Source of the DNA: Sinomonas humi
GTDB lineage: Bacteria > Actinomycetota > Actinomycetes > Actinomycetales > Micrococcaceae
Assembly: GCF_000802235.1 (NCBI RefSeq)
Contig: NZ_JTDL01000129.1
Span: 1 to 64,000, forward strand
Length of the DNA: 64,000 bases
Reading direction: 5' to 3'
Part shown: positions 36,894 through 45,175 of the stretch, piece after piece
How positions within the stretch are numbered: the stretch's first letter is position 1
Layout: every line of letters begins with the position of its first letter
Position numbers and translations under genes: made by a program
Notes under the pieces: generated by a model
What the model was told of the DNA's origin: nothing
Seen by the model: only the letters and a program-made list of their open reading frames with translations
Databases searched by the model: none

Positions 36894-37969
36894 TCGGCGT
36901 CGTCCTTTCCGGACTGGGACTCTTGGGACCGCGGGCCCTGCGAATCGGGCCCTCGGTCCTCGCCCTTCGGTGGCTGCACGGTGAGCGTCTCGGCCTGGCC
37001 GTCCTCGGGGCCTCCGGAGAGGATCCCGGCATCCGGGGTACCGACGACGGACTCCTCATCGGCTGCAAGGTCGGCTTCGAGCTCCTCGATGCCCTGCATC
37101 GAACCGAGGTCCACGTCATGGTGTGCGCCGAGGTAGGCGTCGACGACAGCCGGATCCTTCATGACCTCGGCAGGCGGGCCCTCGGCCACGATCTTTCCCT
37201 CGGCCATGACCACGACCCAGTCAGCGATGTGCCGGACCACGTGCATATCGTGCTCAACGAACAGCACGGTCATGCCCTCGGCCTTGAGGTTCTTGATGTG
37301 ATCAAGGAGGCTCTGGGATAGCGCAGGATTCACCCCGGCCATCGGCTCGTCGAGCATGACGAGCTTGGGGTTCACCATGAGGGCGCGGGCCATCTCGAGA
37401 AGTTTGCGCTGGCCGCCGGAAAGGGACGCAGCGTAGTCGTCCCGCTTCGTGTCCAGTTTGAACTTCGCGAGCAGCTCCTCCGCCTGCCCCGTGATGTCCT
37501 TCTCCCGCTTCCCCCAGATGCCGCGGAACAGGGCATTCCGGAGCTTCTCGCCGGGCTGTTCGGAGGCGCCGAGCCGCATGTTCTCGATTACCGTGAGCTT
37601 GCCCATCACCTTGGTGAGCTGGAAGGTGCGCACCATGCCCATGCGAGCGACCTTGTAGGAGGACATGCCCGAGAGATTGGTCCCTTCGAACTGCCAGGAT
37701 CCGGAGTTGGGCGTGTCGAAGCCGGTCAGGAGGTTGAACAGCGTGGTCTTCCCTGCGCCGTTCGGACCGATGAGCGCGGTGATCTTGTGCCGCGGGATTT
37801 CGAGGTGGTCGACGTCGACGGCGGTGATCCCGCCGAAGCGGCGGGTGACATTGTCGGCGACGACGATCGGATCGCGCTTCTTGCAGCCAGGGCCTCCCGG
37901 GCCCTCGGCGATCGGCCGCTCGTCAGTCATGTAGTCGGCCGACTCGGCGGCCGTTGGAGGGTGGCTCAT
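36890..37969 (-). CDS. livG: Branched-chain amino acid ABC transporter ATP-binding protein LivG
   Basis: The 359-residue ATPase has Walker A GPNGAGKTT, the LivG-specific RTFQLTKVMGKLTVIENM, signature LSGGQRKLLEMARAL, Walker B LVMLDEPMAGVNP and FVEHDMHVV, plus the C-terminal BCA_ABC_TP segment ending near YLGAH. About 75 extra acidic, Gly/Ser/Pro-rich residues follow, making it longer than the usual 250-290. The ATG at 37969 makes an ATGA overlap with livM. The ATG for MTDERP 13 codons later is an alternative. Confidence 0.9.
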   Translation of the reverse strand: MSHPPTAAESADYMTDERPIAEGPGGPGCKKRDPIVVADNVTRRFGGITAVDVDHLEIPRHKITALIGPNGAGKTTLFNLLTGFDTPNSGSWQFEGTNLSGMSSYKVARMGMVRTFQLTKVMGKLTVIENMRLGASEQPGEKLRNALFRGIWGKREKDITGQAEELLAKFKLDTKRDDYAASLSGGQRKLLEMARALMVNPKLVMLDEPMAGVNPALSQSLLDHIKNLKAEGMTVLFVEHDMHVVRHIADWVVVMAEGKIVAEGPPAEVMKDPAVVDAYLGAHHDVDLGSMQGIEELEADLAADEESVVGTPDAGILSGGPEDGQAETLTVQPPKGEDRGPDSQGPRSQESQSGKDDAE

Positions 37970-38934
37970 GAGAACGCGAGCTCCTTCTTGTTGCCGAAGA
38001 CGCCTTGTGGCCTGAAGATCATGAGCAGCATGAGCGCCACGCCGACGAGGATGTACCGAAGCTGGCCCGCCTGGGAGGGGTTGAGCCACGGGAGCACACC
38101 GATCTGGATGAGCCCGAAGAGGACGTTCTGGGTGAGCGAAAGGACGATCCAGAAGAGCATCGCGCCGACAACGGGACCGAGGACGGTCGACATCCCTCCC
38201 AGCAGGAGGCACGTCCACAGGAAGAACGTGAGCTCCGTGCCGTAGTTGGCGGGCTGGACCACGTCGCGGGGGAGCGTGAAGACGAGGCCGGCGAGGGCTC
38301 CGAAGATGCCGCCGATCACGAGCGCCTGCATCTTGTAGGCGTACACATTCTTGCCGAGGGACCGGACTGCGAGCTCGTCCTCGCGAATCCCCTTGAGCAC
38401 TCGACCCCAAGGGCTGCGCATGAGGAGCCACACGACGATTCCGAGGACTATCACGAGGCCCCAGCCGAATACCCGGTAGAAGAAGTCCGGACTGCTGTAG
38501 CCGAGGTAGTTCCCGGGCGGGAACGGGTTGAGGCGGAGGAAATCCTGCCGAAAGCCTGCGAGCCCGTTCGCCGAGCCAGTGACGTCTGTGAGGCTGTTCG
38601 TCGTCACGATGTACCGGATGATCTCCGCGGCAGCGATGGTCACGATCGCGAGATAGTCCGCGCGGAGCCGTAGCGTCGGAATGCCGAGGATCAGCGCGAA
38701 GGCGACCGAGCAGGCGATCGCGAGGAGGAAGCCGAGCCACCACGGCACCCCGAAGTGGATGGTCGACATCGCGAAGGCATACGAACCGACGGCCATGAAG
38801 CCCGCCTGACCGAAGTTGAGCAGTCCCGAGTAGCCGAAGTGCACGGCGAGGCCGAGCGCAGCGAGCGCGTAGGCCGCCGTCGTGGGGCTGACCATCTCGC
38901 CGATGGCCTCGTTGAAGATCAGACCGAAATCCAT
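37966..38934 (-). CDS. livM: Branched-chain amino acid ABC transporter permease LivM
   Basis: The 322-residue permease has about nine membrane helices and the family signature GYSGLLNFGQAGFMAVGSYAF abbreviated as GYSGLLNFGQAG (residues about 34-45), plus the EAA-like loop GRVLKGIREDELAVRSLGKN facing the ATPases. It follows livH by 12 bp and overlaps livG by 4 bp. The C-terminus MIFRPQGVFGNKKE is typical. Confidence 0.92.
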   Translation of the reverse strand: MDFGLIFNEAIGEMVSPTTAAYALAALGLAVHFGYSGLLNFGQAGFMAVGSYAFAMSTIHFGVPWWLGFLLAIACSVAFALILGIPTLRLRADYLAIVTIAAAEIIRYIVTTNSLTDVTGSANGLAGFRQDFLRLNPFPPGNYLGYSSPDFFYRVFGWGLVIVLGIVVWLLMRSPWGRVLKGIREDELAVRSLGKNVYAYKMQALVIGGIFGALAGLVFTLPRDVVQPANYGTELTFFLWTCLLLGGMSTVLGPVVGAMLFWIVLSLTQNVLFGLIQIGVLPWLNPSQAGQLRYILVGVALMLLMIFRPQGVFGNKKELAFS

Positions 38935-38946
38935 TCCTTGCCCTCC

Positions 38947-40311
38947 TTAGCCCACTCGCTCGCGGCGGCCGAGGATGCCCTGCGGCCGGAACAGGAGCAC
39001 GAGGATCATGACAACCAGTGCCCCGACGTACTTGAGATCGGAGGTCAGACCGAAGACGGTCGTGAGCTCCACGAAGATTCCGACAACCACGGACCCCACG
39101 AGGGCACCGAACACCGTGCCGAGGCCGCCGAGCGTTACTCCCGCGAAGATCATGAGCAGGATCTGCTGGCCCATGTTGAACGTCACCCCGGGCCGGTAGT
39201 AAGCCCAGAGAATGCCGCCCAAGGCCGCCAGCAGGCCGCCCATGACCCAGACGAGGCGGATCACCCGGTCTACGTCGATCCCGCTAGCGGCCGCGAGGGC
39301 GGGGTTGTCGGCGACCGCGCGGGTCGCCTTTCCAAGCCGCGTCTTGAGGAGTACGAACCCGAGGATCGCGATCACGACCACGGAGATGAGGAGGGAGACC
39401 AGGTTGTTCGGCGACACCGAGACGGGCCCGAGGTCGATGTCTGTGGTCTGCGAGTAGGGCAGCTGCTGAGTCTCGCCGCCGAAGAAGAAGAGGATCACAT
39501 AGCGCGCCGCGAGTGCGAGGCCGATGCTCACGATCATCATCGGCACGAGGCCCGTTCCGCGCCGTCGGAGCGGCTTCCAGAGGAGGGCGTCCTGGGCGTA
39601 TCCGAACACGGCACCGGAAAGGAGGCCACCGATGATCGCGAGCCAGAACGGTGCGCCGGCACTGCTGAGCGAGAAGACGACGACGGCGCCCAGCGTCACC
39701 ATCTCGCCGTGGGCGAAGTTGGTGAGACCCGTGGTTCCGAAGATCAGCGAGAGCCCGACCGAGGAGAGGGCGAGAAGGAGCCCGAAGCTGAGCCCCGCGA
39801 CGAGCCGGTTGGCGAGGTCTGAGAAGAAGCTGGTTTGGTGCACGGTGATCCCCGCGCCGAAGGCGAAGATCGTGCTCACGTTCGTGGTCTGGTTGAAGGT
39901 GACCGTGCGGGGATTCTCCTGGCCCGCCGCAAGCTTTACTCCCGAGGGCAGGGTCGACTCGTCGAGCGTCAGCTGATAGCTGCCCTCGGTGGGCACTGAA
40001 ATGCTCCACGATCCGTTGGATGCCGAGGTAGTGCTTCCCTCGAAGCCGTTGCCCTTCGCGGTGATCTTGACGCCTGCGAGCGGTTGGCCGGCATTGCGCA
40101 GGAAGCCTGAGATGGTGTTGGGGAACTGGGACGTGGAGCCCGGGCTGCTCGATGATCCTGCGCTGTTCGGCGAGGGCGAGGGCGCCGGTGTTGCCTGCGC
40201 GGCTGGCGCGACGGCCAAGAAGAGAGCGAACAGGACGCCCAGGAGCATACCTGCCGCCGAGAGCGAACGGCGCAACTTCGAGGTGTGGACGGCGCTCTCT
40301 CGTCTATTCAA
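38947..40311 (-). CDS. livH: LivH-type permease with N-terminal secreted beta-domain
   Basis: The 454-residue protein is much longer than ordinary LivH (about 290-310). It begins with a signal-like helix (AAGMLLGVLFALFLAVAPAAQA), a Ser/Pro linker and an extracytoplasmic domain of about 90 residues resembling carboxypeptidase-regulatory/Ig-like folds (TISGFLRNAGQPLAGVKI...NGSWSISVPTEGSYQLTLD). The LivH core then follows from about residue 165 with FGTTGLTNFAHGEMVTLG and LGKATRAVADNPALAAASGI. The TTG at 40311 is preceded by GGAGGT with five-base spacing. It is first in livHMGF. The 225-bp region upstream holds its promoter but no clear boxes. Confidence 0.88.
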   Translation of the reverse strand: MNRRESAVHTSKLRRSLSAAGMLLGVLFALFLAVAPAAQATPAPSPSPNSAGSSSSPGSTSQFPNTISGFLRNAGQPLAGVKITAKGNGFEGSTTSASNGSWSISVPTEGSYQLTLDESTLPSGVKLAAGQENPRTVTFNQTTNVSTIFAFGAGITVHQTSFFSDLANRLVAGLSFGLLLALSSVGLSLIFGTTGLTNFAHGEMVTLGAVVVFSLSSAGAPFWLAIIGGLLSGAVFGYAQDALLWKPLRRRGTGLVPMMIVSIGLALAARYVILFFFGGETQQLPYSQTTDIDLGPVSVSPNNLVSLLISVVVIAILGFVLLKTRLGKATRAVADNPALAAASGIDVDRVIRLVWVMGGLLAALGGILWAYYRPGVTFNMGQQILLMIFAGVTLGGLGTVFGALVGSVVVGIFVELTTVFGLTSDLKYVGALVVMILVLLFRPQGILGRRERVG

Positions 40312-40506
40312 GTTAGACCTCCGCGATTCCGGGGGCGGAGCTGGCCGGGGTCAGCTCAAGGACGGACCGACGGTGGGATGCGCGGCTTCTTTGTGACGCA
40401 TCTCACCTGATGGAACGTCATGTTACTCGGCAGGAGCACCGCGCAGCTTGCGCTGGGGGCGCCGAAAGGTAGAGATCAGGTAACGACTATCTTCGGGCCG
40501 CTATCG

Positions 40507-40526
40507 CCGCGACAACGGGGTCGCGG
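40507..40526 (-). terminator. Possible terminator of the GroES-like gene
   Basis: CCGCGAC (40507-40513) and GTCGCGG (40520-40526) form a 7-bp hairpin 11 bp beyond the stop codon of the GroES-like gene. There is no T run, so assignment is weak. Confidence 0.35.
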
Positions 40527-40536
40527 TGCCCCGGGT

Positions 40537-40908
40537 TCAGAGGTAGAGCCCGAGCTCGCTCTCGCGGCTCTCCGGCTCGGCTACTGCGTGGAGGTCGCGC
40601 TCGCGGAGCAGGATGTAGTCCTTGGTTGCAACTTCGACCTCGGAGCGATCCTCCGGGTCGAACAGGACACGATCGCCCACCGAGACCTGCCGGACGCTCG
40701 GCCCCGCAGCCACAACCAGCGCCCACGCGAGCCGGCGGCCGAGGCTTGCCGTCGCCGGAATCACGATTCCGGAGGCCGAGCGGCGCTCGCTGGCATCCTT
40801 GTCGAGCTGCACGAGGATCCGGTCATGGAGCATGCGCAGGGGAAGTCGAGATGGCGTGGCGGGCGAGACGTCGTGGGCCGTGCGTTCTGGGCTGTCGGGG
40901 TGAGACAC
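40537..40908 (-). CDS. Orphan GroES/Cpn10-like protein
   Basis: The 123-residue protein has a Cpn10 fold pattern: PLRMLHDRILVQLDKDASERRSASGIVIP in parts (HDRILVQ, SASGIVIPATA), VVAAGPSVRQVSVGDRVLFDP and VATKDYILLRERDLHAV. A 20-residue hydrophilic N-terminal extension precedes it. The mobile-loop region differs from canonical GroES (ERRSASGIVIPATASLGRR). No groEL is adjacent. It could be a divergent co-chaperonin paralogue for a second chaperonin or a non-chaperonin role. ATG at 40908, divergent from the Bax1-I gene. Confidence 0.8.
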   Translation of the reverse strand: MSHPDSPERTAHDVSPATPSRLPLRMLHDRILVQLDKDASERRSASGIVIPATASLGRRLAWALVVAAGPSVRQVSVGDRVLFDPEDRSEVEVATKDYILLRERDLHAVAEPESRESELGLYL

Positions 40909-41011
40909 GGAGACAGTCTAGTGGGGCCTGGGAACTCGACCACGGTGGTGCTCGTGCACTTGATAGCCTCTGAACGCAACTCCATCACCGCACCTGATCT
41001 AGGAGTGACCC

Positions 41012-41848
41012 ATGGCCCTTGGTGGCAACCCCGTCTTCCGGGGCAAGAACTTCAGAAGTGCCGTCACGGCGGCACCTTCCGCCCCGCCATCTCCCTACGC
41101 ACCGCCCATGACGGCCGAGCAGCTTGACGAGCTCTACCGTGCTCCGTCGGCGGGGCCGGCAGAGACCGGCCGCATCACGTACGACGATGTCATCGTCAAG
41201 ACGCTCGTGTGCCTCGGTGCCGTCGTACTCGGCGCAGCCGTCACCCTCGCGGTCCCGCAGCCGATCGCCCTTGGCCTTACGCTTGTGGGCGCGCTCGGCG
41301 GCTTTGTCCTCGGACTCGTCAACACATTCAAGCGCGAGCCGTCGCCCGCACTTGTCCTCGCCTACGCAGCGCTCGAGGGGCTCTTCCTCGGCGGCCTGAC
41401 TCTGCTGCTCGACCGTGTGGCACCAGGCATCGGCCTTCAGGCCGTGCTCGGCACGTTCGCCGTCGCCGGCGCCACCCTTTTCCTCTACCGCAGTGGAAAG
41501 GTCCGCGCCACCCCCGGACTCGCGAAGTTCTTCCTCATCGCGGTCGTTGGCTACCTCGCCTTCAGCGTCGTGAACCTGTTCCTGATGCTGTTCGGCGTCG
41601 TTCAGAATCCGTGGGGCCTGCGAGGGATCACCGTCTTCGGTATCCCGCTCGGAGTCGCGATTGGGCTCCTCGCAGTCGTCCTCGCGGCGATCTCGCTCAT
41701 CTTCGACTTCAACAGCATCGAACAGGCCGTGAAGGCTGGCGCTCCCCGCCGCGTCGCCTGGACCGCTGCCTTCGGCCTCACGGTCACGCTCGTGTGGCTG
41801 TACACCGAGATCCTGCGGATCCTCGCGATCGTGAACAGCAACGATTAG
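41012..41848 (+). CDS. Bax inhibitor-1/YccA family membrane protein
   Basis: The 278-residue protein has a hydrophilic N-terminus of about 65 residues with NPVFRGKNF (typical of the actinobacterial Bax1-I group), then seven membrane helices, with IFDFNSIEQAVKAGAPRRVAW near the C-terminus containing the conserved Asp pair region. Family members are proposed Ca2+/H+ leak or stress modulators. Function here is unknown. The ATG at 41012 follows AGGAGTGACCC. Ends at a bidirectional terminator. Confidence 0.88.
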   Translation: MALGGNPVFRGKNFRSAVTAAPSAPPSPYAPPMTAEQLDELYRAPSAGPAETGRITYDDVIVKTLVCLGAVVLGAAVTLAVPQPIALGLTLVGALGGFVLGLVNTFKREPSPALVLAYAALEGLFLGGLTLLLDRVAPGIGLQAVLGTFAVAGATLFLYRSGKVRATPGLAKFFLIAVVGYLAFSVVNLFLMLFGVVQNPWGLRGITVFGIPLGVAIGLLAVVLAAISLIFDFNSIEQAVKAGAPRRVAWTAAFGLTVTLVWLYTEILRILAIVNSND

Positions 41849-41867
41849 CCCAGAGGATCGATGAAGA

Positions 41868-41899
41868 GGCGGCCCGCGGAGAGCTTCCGCGGGCCGCCC
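41868..41899. terminator. Bidirectional terminator between Bax1-I gene and galK
   Basis: GGCGGCCCGCGGA (about 41868-41880) pairs with TCCGCGGGCCGCC (41886-41898) around a GAGCT loop. It separates two convergent genes. Confidence 0.85.
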
Positions 41900-41918
41900 C
41901 TGTGGTGACTGGGTGGGG

Positions 41919-43094
41919 CTATGCGAGGCGCCTCGCGCCGTCGGCCGGGGTCACCGTAAAGAGCCTCGGCGCCCGGAAGCCGCGCTCGGCGAAGGCTGTC
42001 AGGACGGCGTCTCGGACCCGGTTCTCGTCGTCGTGGGGGACGAGCGCGATAGCGGAGCCGCCGAAGCCCCCGCCAGTCATCCGCGCGCCGACCGCACCGG
42101 CCGCTCGGCTCGCCTCAACCGCCGCGTCGAGCTCATCGCAGGAGATCTCGAAGTCGTCCCGCATCGATGCATGGCTCGCGTCGAGGAAGGAAGCGATGGC
42201 CGCCGGCCCTGAGGAGCGGAGAGCAGCGGCACTGTCGAGCACCCGCTGGTCCTCGGTCACGACGTGCCGCACGCGGCGGAACGTCGTCTCGTCCATGAGG
42301 CCGCGCGCCTCGTCGAGGTCGTCGACCGAGACGTCTCGGAGGGCCTTGACCCCGAGCACCTCGGCTCCGAGCTCGCAGGCCTCTCGGCGATTCGCGTAGC
42401 CTCCGTCCGCATGCGAGTGGGCCACGCGGGTGTCGATGACAAGGGTCACGAGCCCGGCCGCAGCGGCGTCAAAGGGGACGAGCTCAACGCTCTGGTCCCT
42501 GCAATCGAGGAATACCGCGTGGCCCGACCGGCCGCGCAGCGAGGCCGATTGGTCCATGATGCCGGTCGGTGCGCCAACGAACGCGTTCTCGGCCCGCTGG
42601 GTCGTGAGCACGAGCTGCTCGGCGTCGAGCCCAGCCCCCGTCACCTCGTTGAGGGCGGTTGCGACCGCGCATTCGATCGCGTGGGAGGACGAGAGCCCTG
42701 CCCCGAGGGGTACGTCAGAATCGAGGACGAGTTCGAAGCCGGGCACTTCGATCCCGCGCTCTTGAAAAGCCCACACGACTCCCGAGGGGTAGACGCTCCA
42801 GCCTTGGGCGCGGTCCGCCCGCAGATCGCCCACAGAGAGCTCGGTGACCCCGCTCTCGGCGCCAGCCGTCGAGAGAAGCCGCATCACGCCGTCGTCACGG
42901 ACGCGCAGGGCCACGCGTGCGGCGAGGTCGATGGCGAACGGCAGCACGAATCCCTCGTTGTAATCGGTGTGCTCGCCGATGAGGTTCACGCGCCCGGGAG
43001 CAGTCCACACTCCGTCGGCTGTTCCTCCGAAGACCTCACCGAAGGCGGCCGTCACGCGTTCCACGTTCGGGCTCAGCGGGCCCTGCGGGCTCAT
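41919..43094 (-). CDS. galK: Galactokinase
   Basis: GHMP kinase phosphorylating galactose at C1 in the Leloir pathway. The 391-residue protein has the galactokinase signature GRVNLIGEHTDYNEGFVLP (about 34-52), the ATP-binding VPLGAGLSSSHA and the C-terminal ARMTGGGFGGSAIALV. The catalytic Asp is expected in GIMDQSAS. It overlaps galT by 4 bp (ATGA) and is the last gene of a regulator-galT-galK operon. Length is normal. Confidence 0.95.
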   Translation of the reverse strand: MSPQGPLSPNVERVTAAFGEVFGGTADGVWTAPGRVNLIGEHTDYNEGFVLPFAIDLAARVALRVRDDGVMRLLSTAGAESGVTELSVGDLRADRAQGWSVYPSGVVWAFQERGIEVPGFELVLDSDVPLGAGLSSSHAIECAVATALNEVTGAGLDAEQLVLTTQRAENAFVGAPTGIMDQSASLRGRSGHAVFLDCRDQSVELVPFDAAAAGLVTLVIDTRVAHSHADGGYANRREACELGAEVLGVKALRDVSVDDLDEARGLMDETTFRRVRHVVTEDQRVLDSAAALRSSGPAAIASFLDASHASMRDDFEISCDELDAAVEASRAAGAVGARMTGGGFGGSAIALVPHDDENRVRDAVLTAFAERGFRAPRLFTVTPADGARRLA

Positions 43095-44212
43095 CGGCGT
43101 GCCTCCGAAACCGCATCCCGGAGCCTGGCGGCGACGTCTTCTGCCCGAGTGTCGTTGATGAATGCGCCCATGGCGGCCTCCGATCCGGCGAGGTACTTGA
43201 GTTTGTCTGCGGCGCGGCGCGGTGAGGTGAGCTGGAGATGGAACCGCGACGGAGGCCGGAGTACGGGATCGATCGGCGCTTGGAACCAGGCGGCGATGTA
43301 TGGGGTCGGCGTCTCGTACAACCGGTCGACGCCACGGAGGAGCTGGAGATACATGTCCGTCAGCTCGTCCTTCTCCTCGCCGGTGAGGCCAGCGAAGTCG
43401 GCCACGTGCCGGTGCGGCACCAAGTGGACCTCGACGGGCCAGCGGGCAGCGAAGGGGACGTAGGCGCTGAAACTCGAACCCTCGAGGATCATGCGTGCTC
43501 CGTCCGCCCGCTCGCGGTCGAGCAACGACCCGAGCAGCGTCTGCTTTCCGTCGTTCGCGTCGAAGTGTCGACGAGCAGCTTCGGCGAGCTGGGCCCCGCG
43601 CGGCGTGAGATAGGGGTACGCGTAGATCTGCCCATGGGGATGGTGCAGCGTGACGCCGATCTGGGCGCCGCGGTTCTCGAAGGGGAAGACCTGCCGGATC
43701 CCGGGGAGAGCGCTCAGTTCAGCAGTTCGGTGGGCCCACGCCTCGACGACCGTGCGAGCTCGCGAGTAGGGGAGTTCAGCGAAAGAGCCTTGGTGCTCGG
43801 GCGTGAAGGACACGACCTCGCAGCGGCCAAGGGCAGGTGCAGTCTCGCCCCACGGCAGCGCGGAGGGCAGCTCTGCGACGGCGGGACCGAGCGAAGGGAA
43901 GCGATTCTCGAAGACGACGACGTCGTAGTCAGGGTCGGGGAGTTCCGACGCGAACGACGGCGTGCTCGGGCACAGCGGGCAGGCGTCGGCGGGCGGAAGA
44001 TGGGTCCGCGACTGGCGGTGGGCAGCAACGGCAACCCAGTCGCCGCTCAGGGCGTCGTAGCGCAGTTCGCCGGGGGCAGGACGGGGCGGGAGGTCCCGAG
44101 CGTCCTGGACGGGTGATCGGCGGGGAGCTCCTGGATCGTCGAAGTAGATGAGCTCGCGCCCGTCGGCAAGAGTGCTGCGCGTGACGGGGGAGAGGCCGGC
44201 AGTGGTGGTCAT
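43091..44212 (-). CDS. galT: Galactose-1-phosphate uridylyltransferase
   Basis: HIT-superfamily enzyme exchanging UMP between UDP-glucose and galactose-1-phosphate. The 373-residue product has the zinc-type ACPLCP, FENRFPSL, and the active-site HHPHGQIYAYPY with the nucleotidylated His. The second-domain VHLVPHRHVADF supports the call. It is flanked by ATGA overlaps with the regulator and galK. Confidence 0.94.
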   Translation of the reverse strand: MTTTAGLSPVTRSTLADGRELIYFDDPGAPRRSPVQDARDLPPRPAPGELRYDALSGDWVAVAAHRQSRTHLPPADACPLCPSTPSFASELPDPDYDVVVFENRFPSLGPAVAELPSALPWGETAPALGRCEVVSFTPEHQGSFAELPYSRARTVVEAWAHRTAELSALPGIRQVFPFENRGAQIGVTLHHPHGQIYAYPYLTPRGAQLAEAARRHFDANDGKQTLLGSLLDRERADGARMILEGSSFSAYVPFAARWPVEVHLVPHRHVADFAGLTGEEKDELTDMYLQLLRGVDRLYETPTPYIAAWFQAPIDPVLRPPSRFHLQLTSPRRAADKLKYLAGSEAAMGAFINDTRAEDVAARLRDAVSEARR

Positions 44213-44991
44213 GCGTGGCTCCCGATAGTGGAGGTGTCGGCAAGGATGACGTGGGGGATTCGGTCGTCGAGCTCGCGGCGGGCAACGTCGGAGAGCCCTG
44301 TGTCGGAGATGAGCGTGTCGGCACGCTCGAGGGGCGCGATCTGAGCCAGGCTCAGGAGGCCGTACTTCGTGCTGTCGGCGAGGACGATGAGCCGCGCTGC
44401 GGCGTCCGCGGCTGCCCTGTTCGTCTCAGCCTCGAGGAGATTCGGGGTCGTCAGCCCTCCGCGGGGATGCAGGCCATGGACCCCCATGAAACACAATTCG
44501 ACGTGGAGCTGAGCGAGCGAAGCAGTCGCGAGGGGGCCGACGAGGGCCTCTGACGGCGTGCGCTCGCCACCCGTGAGGATCGTGCGGACGGAGTGTCCGA
44601 GGGCCTCTGCGACCTTGATCGAGTTTGTCGCGACCGTCAGGTCCGGAATGGTCGGGAGGAGCTTGGCGAGTGCGAACGTCGTCGTACCCGCTGTGACGAA
44701 CAGCGTCGAGCCGGGTCTGACCAAGGCTGCGGCCTCCCGGGCAATGGCTGACTTCGTGTCCGCATGGTGCCCGAACTTCACCTCGAAGCCGGGCTCGGCG
44801 AACGCGAAGTCCACCACGCGTGCTGCACCGCCGTGAACTCGCCGCGCGAGTCCGAGGTTCTCGAGCTGCTCGATGTCCCGGCGGATGGTCATTTCCGAGA
44901 CCGAAAGCGAGCTCGCGAGCTCTGCGACCCGGACCGCCTCACGCTTCTCTAGCTCCGCCACGATGCGCGCATGACGCTCTGCTGCCAGCAC
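44209..44991 (-). CDS. DeoR-family transcriptional regulator of the gal operon
   Basis: The 260-residue repressor has a DeoR helix-turn-helix (RHARIVAELEKREAVRVAEL then SVSEMTIRRDIEQLENLGL, residues about 5-45) and a DeoRC sugar-phosphate sensor domain (AREAAALVRPGSTLFVTAGTTT, LTGGERTPSEALVG). The GTG at 44991 is chosen because GAGGGGGC lies five to six bases upstream and the HTH begins right after. The much longer frame to 45318 has no support. It is the first gene of the operon and likely represses galTK and perhaps the divergent galM-like gene, relieved by a sugar phosphate. Confidence 0.9.
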   Translation of the reverse strand: MLAAERHARIVAELEKREAVRVAELASSLSVSEMTIRRDIEQLENLGLARRVHGGAARVVDFAFAEPGFEVKFGHHADTKSAIAREAAALVRPGSTLFVTAGTTTFALAKLLPTIPDLTVATNSIKVAEALGHSVRTILTGGERTPSEALVGPLATASLAQLHVELCFMGVHGLHPRGGLTTPNLLEAETNRAAADAAARLIVLADSTKYGLLSLAQIAPLERADTLISDTGLSDVARRELDDRIPHVILADTSTIGSHA

Positions 44992-45059
44992 GGTCGCCCC
45001 CTCTATGCCAAGCTGCTCGCCGTCCTGCAAGTCCAAGCTTGAGAGGTCACAGCAACCAA

Positions 45060-45083
45060 AGATTTCTAACAAAAGATAACATT
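45060..45083. promoter_or_regulatory. Possible DeoR-type operator / promoter region
   Basis: The 184-bp region between the deoR-type and galM-like genes contains an unusually AT-rich stretch. On the minus strand it reads TGTTATCTTTTGTTAGAAAT, with a repeated TGTTA. DeoR-family proteins often bind AT-rich repeats of this kind, so it is a reasonable operator candidate for both directions. Confidence 0.35.
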
Positions 45084-45175
45084 CCAGCCGTCCAAAGGGA
45101 AGAGCCAGTTTGGGCGCCACGGCGCGTTGGGTGCGGTGAATCTGCGGAGCCGGACAAGGGCTAACGTGGGGGGAC

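Noticed and set aside
38755-39822. Plus-strand frame of 355 codons opposite livM/livH
   Set aside because: Antisense shadow of membrane genes. Highly charged Glu/His/Arg composition with no motif.
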